Below, piece by piece: positions 24,637 through 33,435 of a stretch of DNA of 64,000 nt (its first letter is position 1; each line of letters begins with the position of its first letter). The DNA lies in contig JAETSN010000005.1 in NCBI GenBank assembly GCA_021769625.1, forward strand, positions 1 to 64,000, read 5' to 3'. The position numbers and the translations under genes are program-made. The notes beneath the pieces were generated by a model that was not told where the DNA came from, searched no databases, and was given only the letters and a program-made list of their open reading frames with translations. The DNA is from [Clostridium] symbiosum. Lineage in GTDB: Bacteria; Bacillota; Clostridia; Lachnospirales; Lachnospiraceae.

Positions 24637-24912
24637 TTATGCGTTCAGCATGTCCTTTAATGCCTTACCCGCTTTGAACTTAGGCGCTTTGGATGCAGCA
24701 ATCTGCATAGCCTTACCAGTCAGAGGGTTACGGCCTTCTCTGGCAGCTCTTTCGGATACCTCAAAAGTACCGAAACCTACAAGCTGAACTTTTCCGCCCT
24801 TCTTTAACTCATCAGCAACTACATCTGTGAAAGCTTTTAATGCCTTCTCGGCATCCTTTTTGGAAATTTCAGCCTGATCAGCAATTGCTGCAACTAACTC
24901 CATTTTGTTCAT
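24637..24912 (-). CDS. hup: HU family DNA-binding protein
   Basis: 91 aa. All HU features are present: MNKMELVAAIADQAEISKKD, VQLVGFGTFEV, the DNA-clasping arm RAAREGRNPLTGK and the closing KAPKFKAGKALKD. It is a small basic dimer that bends and compacts DNA. The gene has its own consensus promoter (24999-25027) and a terminator, and its codon choice suggests high expression. Confidence 0.97.
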   Translation of the reverse strand: MNKMELVAAIADQAEISKKDAEKALKAFTDVVADELKKGGKVQLVGFGTFEVSERAAREGRNPLTGKAMQIAASKAPKFKAGKALKDMLNA

Positions 24913-24998
24913 TTTAAATCCTCCTATTATAACTACAATTGGTTTCTGAAATTTTTCCCTTAAAATAAAGCTTTTCCCGGAAAAAACGTCTCTACATA

Positions 24999-25027
24999 TT
25001 TATAGTGGTTTTTCCCCTGTTTGTCAA
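24999..25027 (-). promoter_or_regulatory. Sigma-A promoter of the HU gene
   Basis: On the minus strand TTGACA (25022-25027) and TATAAA (24999-25004) are 17 bases apart, close to consensus. Confidence 0.75.
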
Positions 25028-25087
25028 GGATTTTATAGATATTTCAGAGTTTTTTTCCCGTCCCCGGCATTTTCCCCAAAAGGGTGA

Positions 25088-25114
25088 GGGCCTGCCCGGA
25101 AAAAAGCAGGTCCC
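25088..25114 (-). terminator. Hairpin downstream of the sugar ABC operon
   Basis: GGGCCTGC pairs with GCAGGTCCC around a ten-base purine-rich loop, about 30 bases after the last permease stop. The minus-strand T-run (TTTT) is delayed, so efficiency is uncertain. Confidence 0.5.
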
Positions 25115-25143
25115 CACAGGAAAATAATGTTATGCTGCCACTC

Positions 25144-26163
25144 TTATGCCTTCTTACTTTCTTTAATTTTGGCAAACACTGCCTGCAGAAGAATAAAGAA
25201 ACATAACAGGATAGCCGTGATGATATTTGCCCAGGAGCTTACCAGCTTGCCGTTGGTCTTCACCAGGGTTGAAATGGTGCCGTTGATCAGCACGCCCACC
25301 AGCGAGCCGAGCACGTTGCCCACGCCGCCGGTCAGCAGCGTTCCGCCGATGACCGAGGACGAAATCGCATCCATCTCAAGGCCAGTGGCCTGCGTCGTCG
25401 TACCGCACATGGTATTTAAGCAATAGCAGATGCCGCCGATGGATGTCAGAAAGCTGCTCAGCGTATAGGTGAGCAGTTTTGTTTTTCTCACATTCAGCCC
25501 CATCAGCGTCGCGGAGACCTGATTGCCGCCCACCGCATAGATGCTCCTGCCGAATTTCGTATATTTCAGCATCAGATAAACCAAAACTACTACAAGCAGA
25601 GCCACCACAACTGTCGGGCGGATAAAGGGCACCTGATAAATACCCTTCTTGTTCTCATATCCGCCGAACGGAATATTGATCTTCGCGTTGGAGATCGCCG
25701 TAAAGAGCTGATCTGAAACGATACTCACCTGATCCTTACAGATCACAGCCGTCATGCCTCTGGCAAAGAACATTCCCGCCATCGTCACGATAAAGGGCTG
25801 GATCTCCAGATAAGCCACGCAGAATCCCTGCACCAGGCCGAATACAACGCCGATGATCAGTACCATGATCATGAGCACCGGACTCTTCATACCCCATGTC
25901 TCCATACCCACCGCCAGAAACATACAGTCCATGGCGATCAGGGAGCCTACGGAGATATCGATGCCGCCTGTCAGCATCACGCAGGTCATCCCTGCCGCGA
26001 CAGCGATCAGGCCCGCATTGTTGATCAGCACGTTCAAAAATGTCTGAAAATGGGTAAATCCCTTGTCTGCATATATAATGCAGCCGCCCAGATACATGAG
26101 GACGAACAATATCACCGTAATGGCAAGCAATATATTATTTCCACCGATTTTCAATTTTTTCAT
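25144..26163 (-). CDS. yjfF: Sugar ABC transporter permease (YjfF-like)
   Basis: 339 aa, about nine to ten membrane helices, of the ribose/galactofuranose permease family. Typical segments are GGIDISVGSLIAMDCMFLA (signature of these permeases), MAGMFFARGMTAVICKD and ISSSVIGGTLLTGGVGNVLG. It pairs with the second permease to form the membrane channel. Its start overlaps the previous gene by four bases, indicating translational coupling. Assignment to YjfF rather than RbsC rests on the paired permeases and the YtfQ-like binding protein. Confidence 0.85.
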   Translation of the reverse strand: MKKLKIGGNNILLAITVILFVLMYLGGCIIYADKGFTHFQTFLNVLINNAGLIAVAAGMTCVMLTGGIDISVGSLIAMDCMFLAVGMETWGMKSPVLMIMVLIIGVVFGLVQGFCVAYLEIQPFIVTMAGMFFARGMTAVICKDQVSIVSDQLFTAISNAKINIPFGGYENKKGIYQVPFIRPTVVVALLVVVLVYLMLKYTKFGRSIYAVGGNQVSATLMGLNVRKTKLLTYTLSSFLTSIGGICYCLNTMCGTTTQATGLEMDAISSSVIGGTLLTGGVGNVLGSLVGVLINGTISTLVKTNGKLVSSWANIITAILLCFFILLQAVFAKIKESKKA

Positions 26164-27227
26164 GCCTGTACCGCCTCCTTTGCTGCTGCCTTTTTCGCGG
26201 ACAGTTTTTTGAAATATGCTTTCACGGGCTCAGACTGGATGACTACGATCAAAATGACCACGATGGCCTTAAATACAGGCGCCTGCGCGGAGGAAACACC
26301 CAGCGCGTACAGTGTCGTGGTGATCGCCTGAATCGTGTAGGCGCCGATGATGGAACCGGCAAGATTAAATTTGCCGCCGCCAAGGCTGTTGCCGCCGAGT
26401 GCCACCGCAAGGATAGCGTCCAGCTCCATGTTCAGACCGATGTTATTGGTATCCGCAGAGTAGATCCTGCAGGTTGCTACCAGGCCGGAAATACCTGCGC
26501 ACAGGCCGCAGATCACATAGCACAGAAGAATGATCTTCGCGGAGTTGAATCCGGAGATTCTGGAAGCTTTTTTATTAATGCCGACACTCTGGATATATGT
26601 GCCGAGTGCCGTCACCCTCAAAACAACAGCTGCTATCGCAACACAGACCGCCGCAATGATGATCGGCGTCGGGATAATGCCGCAGTACCCGCCGAAGAAC
26701 TGGAAGGAGGGCACACGCACATACACGATATTGCTGTTGCACAGAAGAAGTCCTATCGCCCTGCCCGCAGACCAGAGGATCAGCGTCGCTACCATCGGCT
26801 GGATGTTCATATATGCCACCAAAAACCCGTTGAACAGGCCGCAGACGCATGCGATCGCGATGCCTGCCAGCATGCCCACCCAGAGGGGCACATTATATTC
26901 ACTTACGTTCGTCACGCCGTAACCTGCCAGCAGCATACAGCACAGGCCGCCGGACAGACTCATCACAGATCCCACCGAGATATCCGTACCGGCGGAAGCC
27001 GATACGACGAGGGTCATGCCGATCGCGAGAATAGCCACTTCGCTGCCCCTGTTCAATACGTCGATCAGACGTCCGTAAAGGATGCCGTTATTGATGCTGA
27101 TCGTAAAGAAACTAAGGGGCGGATTCCCGCTGGCGATATCGTAGATCACATTGATCATCATCACCAGGATCATACTGAAGATCGGCAGGAACAGTTTCAT
27201 TTTTGTAATCTTTTTTATCTTATCCAT
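26160..27227 (-). CDS. ytfT: Sugar ABC transporter permease (YtfT-like)
   Basis: 355 aa. The permease pattern is SASAGTDISVGSVMSLSGGL, then NGFLVAYMNIQPMVATLILW and LAVALGGNSLGGGKFNLAGS. It forms the heterodimeric channel with the YjfF-like protein. Its start abuts the ATPase stop, sharing one base. The C-terminus is basic and Ala/Lys-rich (FKKLSAKKAAAKEAVQA). Confidence 0.87.
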   Translation of the reverse strand: MDKIKKITKMKLFLPIFSMILVMMINVIYDIASGNPPLSFFTISINNGILYGRLIDVLNRGSEVAILAIGMTLVVSASAGTDISVGSVMSLSGGLCCMLLAGYGVTNVSEYNVPLWVGMLAGIAIACVCGLFNGFLVAYMNIQPMVATLILWSAGRAIGLLLCNSNIVYVRVPSFQFFGGYCGIIPTPIIIAAVCVAIAAVVLRVTALGTYIQSVGINKKASRISGFNSAKIILLCYVICGLCAGISGLVATCRIYSADTNNIGLNMELDAILAVALGGNSLGGGKFNLAGSIIGAYTIQAITTTLYALGVSSAQAPVFKAIVVILIVVIQSEPVKAYFKKLSAKKAAAKEAVQA

Positions 27228-28747
27228 TATTTGGCACCTCCTGCGATCGCTTTCATCACACCTTCCTGAGACAATTCCTCACCGCTGATCTCACCGACCT
27301 TGGAGCCGTCTCTAAGTACTGCCATGCGGTTGCAGGTCCTGAGCATCTCCTCGATCTCGGAAGAGATAAAGATAACGCTCGTTCCCTCTTCCGCCAGTTT
27401 GATCACCAGTTTCTGGATCTCTGTCTTTGTCCCGATATCGATACCGCGGGTGGGCTCATCGAGGATCAGGAAATCCGGATTTGTCGCAAGCCATCTCGCC
27501 AGTATGACCTTCTGCTGGTTGCCGCCGGAGAGCTGTTTGATCAGGGTTTCCCTGCTGGCAGTCTTGATCTGCAGCATTTCGATAAATTTGTCTGCGATCT
27601 CAATCTGTTTCGCCATCGGTATCTTCTTAAAGATGCCCAGTTTTGCCTGCATCGCGAGAATGATATTCTCCCGCACGGACAGATCCCCGATAATGCCTTC
27701 CGCCTTTCTGTCATCCGGCAGAAGTCCCATGCCGAGGTTCATGGCATCGATCGGATTCTTGATCGTCACTTCTTTTTCTTTTACTTTCAGCGTACCGGTC
27801 TGCGCCCTGTCCGCGCCGTAGATCACGCGCGCCAGCTCGCTCCTGCCGCTTCCGAGAAGCCCGGTCAGGCCGATCACTTCCCCTTTATGTATCTCCAGAT
27901 CAAACGGCTTGATCGTGCCGGCATGGCTCAGTCCCTTCGCATCGATCACAAGAGGCTCCTTCGACTTATCGCCGCTGCATTCCGGCTTGATATTTGCCAG
28001 ATCATCAAAGTCTTTCCCCATCATTGCCGCAACCAGTTTCACACGGGGCAATTCTTCGATACTGTATTCTCCTACCAGTGTACCGTTTCGAAGCACCGTG
28101 ATGCCGTCACAGACCTCGTAAACCTGCTCCAGAAAATGGGTTACGAAAACGATACCGACGCCCTGCCCGCGAAGCCTTCTCATCATACCGAAAAGCTTTG
28201 CCACCTCGTTGTCATCCAGTGAGGAGGTGGGCTCATCCAGAATAAGGACTTTACAGTCCATATCCACCGCCCGGGCGATCGCTATCATCTGCTGCAGAGC
28301 CAGTGAATATTCTTCCAGATTCTGTGTCACATCCACATCCAGAGCCAGGTCCTTCATCAGCTTTGCCGCCATTTCATTCATTTTTTTTCTGTTTACCGTC
28401 CCGATCTTTGTCATTGGCTCCCTGCCGATGAACAGATTCTCCGCCACGGAAAGGTTCGGACAAAGATTTACTTCCTGATAAACTGTGGAGATCCCTCTTT
28501 TCTGGGCATCCATCGTATCCTTATTCACGATCGGACCATCGATGCCGTCCAGATAGATCTCTCCCGCCTCAAACTTGTTTACCCCGGTAAGACATTTGAT
28601 CAGCGTGGACTTCCCGGCCCCATTTTCTCCCATGAGTGCACGGATCTCACCCTTTTTCAGATGGAAATCCACATTTTCCAACGCTTTTACACCGGGGAAA
28701 GTCATACAGATTCCTTTCATACTCAAAACAACATTATTTTCCATGCA
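27227..28747 (-). CDS. ytfR: Sugar ABC transporter ATP-binding protein, duplicated ATPase (YtfR-like)
   Basis: About 506 aa from the ATG at 28747 (GGAGGG upstream); an upstream extension in frame lacks a site. Two ABC domains lie in tandem. The first has Walker A GENGAGKST, LILDEPTSSLD and a signature that reads EYSLALQQM instead of the usual LSxGQ form. The second has degenerate Walker A GLLGSGRSE, signature LSGGNQQK and LILDEPTRGID. This asymmetry is normal for RbsA/XylG/YtfR proteins. It powers uptake of a pentose or hexose. A hairpin of 48 bases separates it from the binding-protein gene. Confidence 0.88.
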   Translation of the reverse strand, partial: CMENNVVLSMKGICMTFPGVKALENVDFHLKKGEIRALMGENGAGKSTLIKCLTGVNKFEAGEIYLDGIDGPIVNKDTMDAQKRGISTVYQEVNLCPNLSVAENLFIGREPMTKIGTVNRKKMNEMAAKLMKDLALDVDVTQNLEEYSLALQQMIAIARAVDMDCKVLILDEPTSSLDDNEVAKLFGMMRRLRGQGVGIVFVTHFLEQVYEVCDGITVLRNGTLVGEYSIEELPRVKLVAAMMGKDFDDLANIKPECSGDKSKEPLVIDAKGLSHAGTIKPFDLEIHKGEVIGLTGLLGSGRSELARVIYGADRAQTGTLKVKEKEVTIKNPIDAMNLGMGLLPDDRKAEGIIGDLSVRENIILAMQAKLGIFKKIPMAKQIEIADKFIEMLQIKTASRETLIKQLSGGNQQKVILARWLATNPDFLILDEPTRGIDIGTKTEIQKLVIKLAEEGTSVIFISSEIEEMLRTCNRMAVLRDGSKVGEISGEELSQEGVMKAIAGGAK

Positions 28748-28836
28748 GACGTCTCCCTCCAGAGTTTTCTTCTCAGGTAACGACCCGGTTACCGCCCTGC
28801 TATCCCCTGCAGCAACCGGCAATTTCCGTCATAATG

Positions 28837-28884
28837 CGTAAAGAGGAGAAACCCCAAGTTTCCCCGGGATATTCTCCCCCTTTA
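28837..28884 (-). terminator. Intercistronic hairpin after the binding-protein gene
   Basis: GTAAAG(G)GGAGAA pairs with TTCTCC(T)CTTTAC with further pairing inside the loop. There is no T-run. Such structures after binding-protein genes usually stabilise the upstream message and reduce expression of the ATPase and permeases. Confidence 0.55.
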
Positions 28885-28923
28885 CAGTTTTCATTAAATT
28901 CCTTTTACTGTTTCTATTGCCTC

Positions 28924-30024
28924 TTAGTAAGCACGGCCGTCCAGAACTTCCTGGCTCATGGTGATCGCATAAGCGCTCTCAATACCGGGTGCTACGAAAG
29001 CTTCATCTTCAACCAGTGTCCAGGCGTCAACTTCTTCGCCCGCTTCCAGCTTCTTAACAACTTCCTCAGCAAAACCTGCCTGCAGAGGGTTACACTCTAC
29101 GTTACATGTGATCTTGCCGTCCAGTGTATACTGAAGTCCGTCGTGTGTAGCGTCGAAGGAGATGATCTGTACATCGCCGTCAACACCGTATGTAATGCCC
29201 GCTGCATCCATCGCGTCCATCGCGCCGTATGCTTCGTTATCGTTCTGACATACAACTACGTTGAAGTTGCCTGCGCCGTATGTCTTGATGAAAGATTCCA
29301 TAACTTCCTGGCCGCCTGCCTGTGTGAAGTCACCGGACTGGGAATCAAGAACCGTCCAGTTGGAGTTCTTGGCTACAATATTGTTGAAGCCTTCCGTACG
29401 TCCCAGAGTTGCGGATGCGCCAACGGAACCTTCGATCACAAGGATATTTGCATCTTCGCCGTTTAAGTACTCTGCAAGCCAGTTGCCGGCAGCTTCACCT
29501 TCAGCGATCATGTCGCAGCCGAGAGCCGTTGTGTACAGAGAAGGATCCGCATCTACCGCACGGTCTACGATGAGAACCGGGATACCTGCATCCTGTGCCT
29601 CCTGAAGAACTGTGTCCCAGCCTGCGGACTGGATCGGAGCGATACAGATGTAATCAAGTTCCTGCTCGATGAAACCGCGGACTGTTTCGATCTGAACTGC
29701 GTGGTCGTTATCGCAGTCTACGAAAGACAATTCATAGCCGTTTGCTTCACTGAAAGTATCCTGATAGTTCTTTGTGTTAGCTGCACGCCAGTCAGACTCA
29801 TGGCCAACCTGCGCAAAACCTACGCTTATAAGCTCGCCGTCTGCTGCCGGAGCCGCTTCCTCTGCGGGAGCTTCCTCCTCAGCCGGAGCCGCCTCTTCTT
29901 CTGCCGGAGCCGCTTCCTCAGCCGGAGCTGCCGCCTCTTCCGCAGGAGCTGCGGAGTTACCGCATGCAACCAGGCTGGAAACCGTCATTGCAGCAACTAA
30001 TAATAACGCAATTTTTTTCTTCAT
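28924..30024 (-). CDS. ytfQ: Sugar-binding lipoprotein of the ABC transporter (YtfQ-like)
   Basis: 366 aa. A signal peptide with lipobox LVACGN is followed by a 40-residue Ala/Glu/Pro linker made of near-identical AAPAEE units. The periplasmic-binding fold then starts ISVGFAQVGHESDWRAANTK. The YtfQ pattern continues with ICIAPIQSAGWDTVL, IPVLIVDRAVD and LGRTEGFNNI. E. coli YtfQ binds galactofuranose. The repeat linker should hold the domain away from the membrane. It is the first gene of the transporter operon. A paralogue at 33436 belongs to the sensor group. The true sugar is not proven. Confidence 0.87.
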   Translation of the reverse strand: MKKKIALLLVAAMTVSSLVACGNSAAPAEEAAAPAEEAAPAEEEAAPAEEEAPAEEAAPAADGELISVGFAQVGHESDWRAANTKNYQDTFSEANGYELSFVDCDNDHAVQIETVRGFIEQELDYICIAPIQSAGWDTVLQEAQDAGIPVLIVDRAVDADPSLYTTALGCDMIAEGEAAGNWLAEYLNGEDANILVIEGSVGASATLGRTEGFNNIVAKNSNWTVLDSQSGDFTQAGGQEVMESFIKTYGAGNFNVVVCQNDNEAYGAMDAMDAAGITYGVDGDVQIISFDATHDGLQYTLDGKITCNVECNPLQAGFAEEVVKKLEAGEEVDAWTLVEDEAFVAPGIESAYAITMSQEVLDGRAY

Positions 30025-30452
30025 TTTCTTTCCTCCCTAATGAATTTTATTTTTTTGCGCCGGAACAGTATTTTCTGTTTCCGTAAATTTACTCTAACCC
30101 ATCTGTTTTTCAAAATCAATTCAATTTTGTGCAATTTACCTAATTTCGTTCATCTAAACAATACAACTTTTTGTATAATATGACATTTTTAGATACAAAT
30201 TTTGCTTTTCTTGTTGGATATTTTAAGATTTTGTAGGAATTTTTAAGATTATTGAAGAATCACAGGAAGTTTTCCAGGCTTATCACCCCTGTAAAGTATA
30301 TGTTAAATTGACCAAAATAAGAAATATATCCCGAAAAATATTGAATATTTTAAACCTCTCCCGGAGAAGAAGTAATTTTTCACCTTTCCGGAGGGCTCTC
30401 ACTTTTTATATTATTTTAATAGAGAGACGGATAGTTCATATTTGTTCAGCCA
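30025..30452. other. Long intergenic region upstream of the ytfQ operon
   Basis: About 430 AT-rich bases with no ORF worth calling. A GGGAGG ribosome binding site precedes ytfQ, and a leader hairpin (CGGAACAG with CTGTTTCCG, about 30060-30082) lies near the start. I found no consensus promoter, which fits an activator-dependent promoter for the YesN-type regulator encoded nearby. The right part leads into repeat copy B. Confidence 0.5.
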
Positions 30453-30674
30453 CCAATGTCATTTAGTTTACAGCTCAACCAGCCGGGAGGGGAATCAAAT
30501 CCTCAAGGAGCCCCTGCAGCAACGTCGGCACAATTGGCAAATGTGAAATTTAAAAAGCAAAATTTCACATGGTATTTTCGAGCCTAGTACCGCTACGTTG
30601 CAGCCAGCTCTGTTTCTCAAGAGCTTGAGCGGCGAGCGCGGCGACGGAGGATTTGATTTTCCTCCCGGCGTCCG
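30453..30674 (+). repeat. Structured repeat family 1, copy B
   Basis: The left end CCAATGTCATTTAGTTTA matches the terminal repeat of copy A; the right end does not. The 23-bp enclosing stem (30482-30504 with 30647-30669) has a different sequence from copy A but still pairs, with two G-T positions that would be G-U in plus-strand RNA. Core blocks AAGGAGCCCC, CGTCGGCAC, a TGTGAAA/TTTCACA hairpin, CGAGCCTAGTACCGCTACG and GCGGCGACGG are conserved. GGATAGT/ACTATCC flank the element as an outer inverted repeat. Confidence 0.85.
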
Positions 30675-30704
30675 ACTATCCTAATATTTAAATAAGGAAA
30701 CACT

Positions 30705-31787
30705 ATGTCCGCAAAATACGTCTGGCTTGCCGGCCTGTTAAAAAATTTAATAGAGGAAAACGCAGGCGACACCTTCAAACTGCCGACAGAGGCCGCCCTC
30801 TGCCAGAAGTACGGCGTCAGCCGCCAGACTGTCCGAAAAGCCCTTTCGGTTCTGGAAGCGGAACATTTAATAGAAAAACGGCAGGGCAGCGGTTCCTATG
30901 CCACGGGACTCTCAGGGCGGGCGGGAAAGGATACTGTAGCGATCCTGATCTGCTCCGACACGGAATATATCTATCCCGGCGTCCTCGCGGATCTGCGGAA
31001 CACATTGCAGGAAGCGGGCTTCTCTTCCACAGTCCATGTCACGAACAATCAGGCGTCCGCAGAAAGGGAAATCCTGCTGCAGCTGTTGAAAAATCCTGTG
31101 CGCGGTATTCTGAGCGAAGGCTGCAAAACCGTTTTCCCGACACCGAATCACGATCTGTATAACCGCCTGGGACAGATGGGCACTTCCGTTTTGTTTTTCC
31201 ACGGAAACTATGCCAATCTGCCCGACTTTCCCTCCGTAAAAGATGACAATTACGGGGGCGGGTATTATCTCGGAAAATATCTTTCTTCCCTCGGGCATAA
31301 AAAAATAGCCGGTATCTTCAAAGCCGATGACATACAGGGCAGCGAACGGTGCTTTGGCCTTTTATCAGCCCTGCGGGATGAAGACATCCCTTTCTGTGAG
31401 GACTGTATCAGCCGCTTCGATACCGCACAGCTTGACGCGCTGCAGAAAAAGCAGGATACCGGCTTTTTATCTGAATTTGCCCAGAAGCAGTTAAAGGACG
31501 CGACTGCCGTTGTCTGTTATAACGATGAGATCGCCTACTGGCTCATCAAAGAACTGACTTATAAAAATCTGCGGGTTCCGGAGGATATCAGCATTGTCTG
31601 TTTCGACAATTCCTATTTATGCGAACTTTCTCCTGTACAGATCACTTCGCTGTCCCATAAAAACCATGAGATGGGCGTGACTGCCGCTGAAAATATACTG
31701 AAACTGATGAAGGGTTTCTCCGTCTCTTCCCAGACTCTCCCCTGGCATCTCTCCGTAAAACGCAGCGCCGGCCCTGCGCCCGCCTGA
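30705..31787 (+). CDS. GntR/LacI hybrid transcriptional regulator (AraR-like architecture)
   Basis: 360 aa. The N-terminal winged helix of GntR type (FKLPTEAALCQKYGVSRQTV, then RKALSVLEAEHLIEKRQGSG) is joined to a LacI/periplasmic-binding-like effector domain (from about residue 75: DTVAILICSD; later GYYLGKYLSSLGHKKIAGIF and ISIVCFDNS). This is the arrangement of AraR, a repressor released by sugar. The gene is divergent from the ytfQ operon with repeat copy B between them, and convergent with the YesN gene (3 bases apart). Control of the sugar operon is likely; the effector sugar is unknown. Confidence 0.85.
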   Translation: MSAKYVWLAGLLKNLIEENAGDTFKLPTEAALCQKYGVSRQTVRKALSVLEAEHLIEKRQGSGSYATGLSGRAGKDTVAILICSDTEYIYPGVLADLRNTLQEAGFSSTVHVTNNQASAEREILLQLLKNPVRGILSEGCKTVFPTPNHDLYNRLGQMGTSVLFFHGNYANLPDFPSVKDDNYGGGYYLGKYLSSLGHKKIAGIFKADDIQGSERCFGLLSALRDEDIPFCEDCISRFDTAQLDALQKKQDTGFLSEFAQKQLKDATAVVCYNDEIAYWLIKELTYKNLRVPEDISIVCFDNSYLCELSPVQITSLSHKNHEMGVTAAENILKLMKGFSVSSQTLPWHLSVKRSAGPAPA

Positions 31788-31790
31788 TGT

Positions 31791-33410
31791 TCATTTTCCG
31801 TTCCGGTACTCCCTGGGCGTCAAGCCCGTCGTCTTTTTAAAGACAAAACTGAAATAATGGGGATCTTTATAGCCCACCTCCGCTGCGATCTCCCCGGAGT
31901 GCTTTTCCGTCTGGCGCAGCAGTTTTTTTGCTTTATCCATCCGCTTCTTTGTGACATATTCGATAAATGTCATCTGCATCTCCTGGCTGAACACGCTGCT
32001 GAAGTAGTTGCCGCTGACACCGATCACGCCTGCCACACTGTTTAGGGAAAGCGAATCTTCGCTGAAATTTTCCTCAATATATTCCAGCCCCTTTTTGAGT
32101 ACGCGCTTGCCCTGATTTTCGTTCTCCCGGTCCCGGAGCATCAGCGCCCTCTCCAACAGCTCCCGCATATAATCATAAATCCCGGCGCTGCTTAAGGACA
32201 CTTCCCTTATCCTGTCATGGTCGTTTTCCGGCAGAAGGTCCTGCTGGCTGATGCCCAGCATTTCCATATAGTTGACGGTAGTGAAGCGTATATTCAGCAG
32301 CAGATAGTCCCGGAACAGCCTGGATTCCAGCGCTTCCTTCACCCCCGCCAGATAGCCGCTTATAAAATCTCCTATCTCCTCCTGTTTTCCTTCCCTCAAA
32401 AATCCCTGAATAATCTCGGGATCCACCTTGGAACTGTCCAGAGACTCAAAACTTCTGATATCCTTTCCCGGCATCAGTTCTTCCGCATCTTTTTCTGTCA
32501 GGATGTGCTGCTGCGGATTAAAAAAGCGGTGCGCAAGTATATGGTTTACCTTGGCGTAACATTCCGGAAGAAGGGATAGCCGCTCCACCGGTTCCCCCAC
32601 CGCCGCATGCCATTCCATGGAAAATTCTTCTTCCGAACAGATTTTTTCTATATTTTGAAGGCATCTACTTTTCATCTCCTCCATCTGTCCTGCCTCCCCC
32701 TTGATCAGAACACCGTAAAGACTGATATTCCAACGGAAGGCAAGATATTCCGGAAACCGCATAAAATACCGGAACAGCGCCTCCTTCACCCTGTCGAACC
32801 CCTCCGGCTCCTGTATCATGGCTTCTGTATTCCGGCGTTTTACCTGCAGGCTCAAAAGCACGATGTTATAGCAGGGACCGTCCAGTTCCAGAGAGATTTT
32901 TGCAGCTTCCTCATAGATCTGCTGCACGGAGAGAACCCCCCCAAATACCTTCTCCAGAAAATTTCTGCGGGAATACTCCTCATATTCTTTCATCTCATTC
33001 TGGAAAGTCTCCAGATAGTTTTTCTGTTCCTGCTCCGTCTCGATCTTTTCCCGGATCTCCAGAAGAACCTTCCGCAGCGCCCCTCTCGTAACCGGCTTCA
33101 AAAGGTACTGCTCTACACCCACACGGATGGCGCGCTGCGCATACTCAAATTCATCGTATCCGCTGATAATGATGATCTTGATATCCGGTATCTCCTGTGT
33201 CACGATCTGGCTGAGCGCCAGTCCGTCCATAAAAGGCATCTTGATATCCGTGATCAGCACATCCGGCCGGATCTTCCTGATCATCGGCAGCGCCATCTCT
33301 CCGTCGCTCGCCTCCCCCGTAAACTGGTAACCGTACTCCTGCCAGGGAATATTGTTTTTCAATCCTTCCCTGACGATGCTTTCATCTTCCACCAAAAATA
33401 CTTTCAGCAT
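31791..33410 (-). CDS. YesN-type response regulator (REC plus AraC DNA-binding domain)
   Basis: 539 aa. The receiver domain has acidic residues VEDE near the start, the phosphorylation site D55 in LITDIKMP and the lysine in LLKPVTRG. A long middle region of about 280 residues is typical of YesN. The C-terminal AraC domain is clear: YIEENFSEDSLSLNSVAGVI, then GVSGNYFSSVF and AAEVGYKDPHYFSFVFKK, ending LTPREYRNG. It is the last gene of the sensor operon after the anchored binding protein (25 bases). It is expected to activate the nearby sugar transporter genes. Confidence 0.9.
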   Translation of the reverse strand: MLKVFLVEDESIVREGLKNNIPWQEYGYQFTGEASDGEMALPMIRKIRPDVLITDIKMPFMDGLALSQIVTQEIPDIKIIIISGYDEFEYAQRAIRVGVEQYLLKPVTRGALRKVLLEIREKIETEQEQKNYLETFQNEMKEYEEYSRRNFLEKVFGGVLSVQQIYEEAAKISLELDGPCYNIVLLSLQVKRRNTEAMIQEPEGFDRVKEALFRYFMRFPEYLAFRWNISLYGVLIKGEAGQMEEMKSRCLQNIEKICSEEEFSMEWHAAVGEPVERLSLLPECYAKVNHILAHRFFNPQQHILTEKDAEELMPGKDIRSFESLDSSKVDPEIIQGFLREGKQEEIGDFISGYLAGVKEALESRLFRDYLLLNIRFTTVNYMEMLGISQQDLLPENDHDRIREVSLSSAGIYDYMRELLERALMLRDRENENQGKRVLKKGLEYIEENFSEDSLSLNSVAGVIGVSGNYFSSVFSQEMQMTFIEYVTKKRMDKAKKLLRQTEKHSGEIAAEVGYKDPHYFSFVFKKTTGLTPREYRNGK

Positions 33411-33435
33411 TTATCTTCCCTCTTCCAAATCAGAT

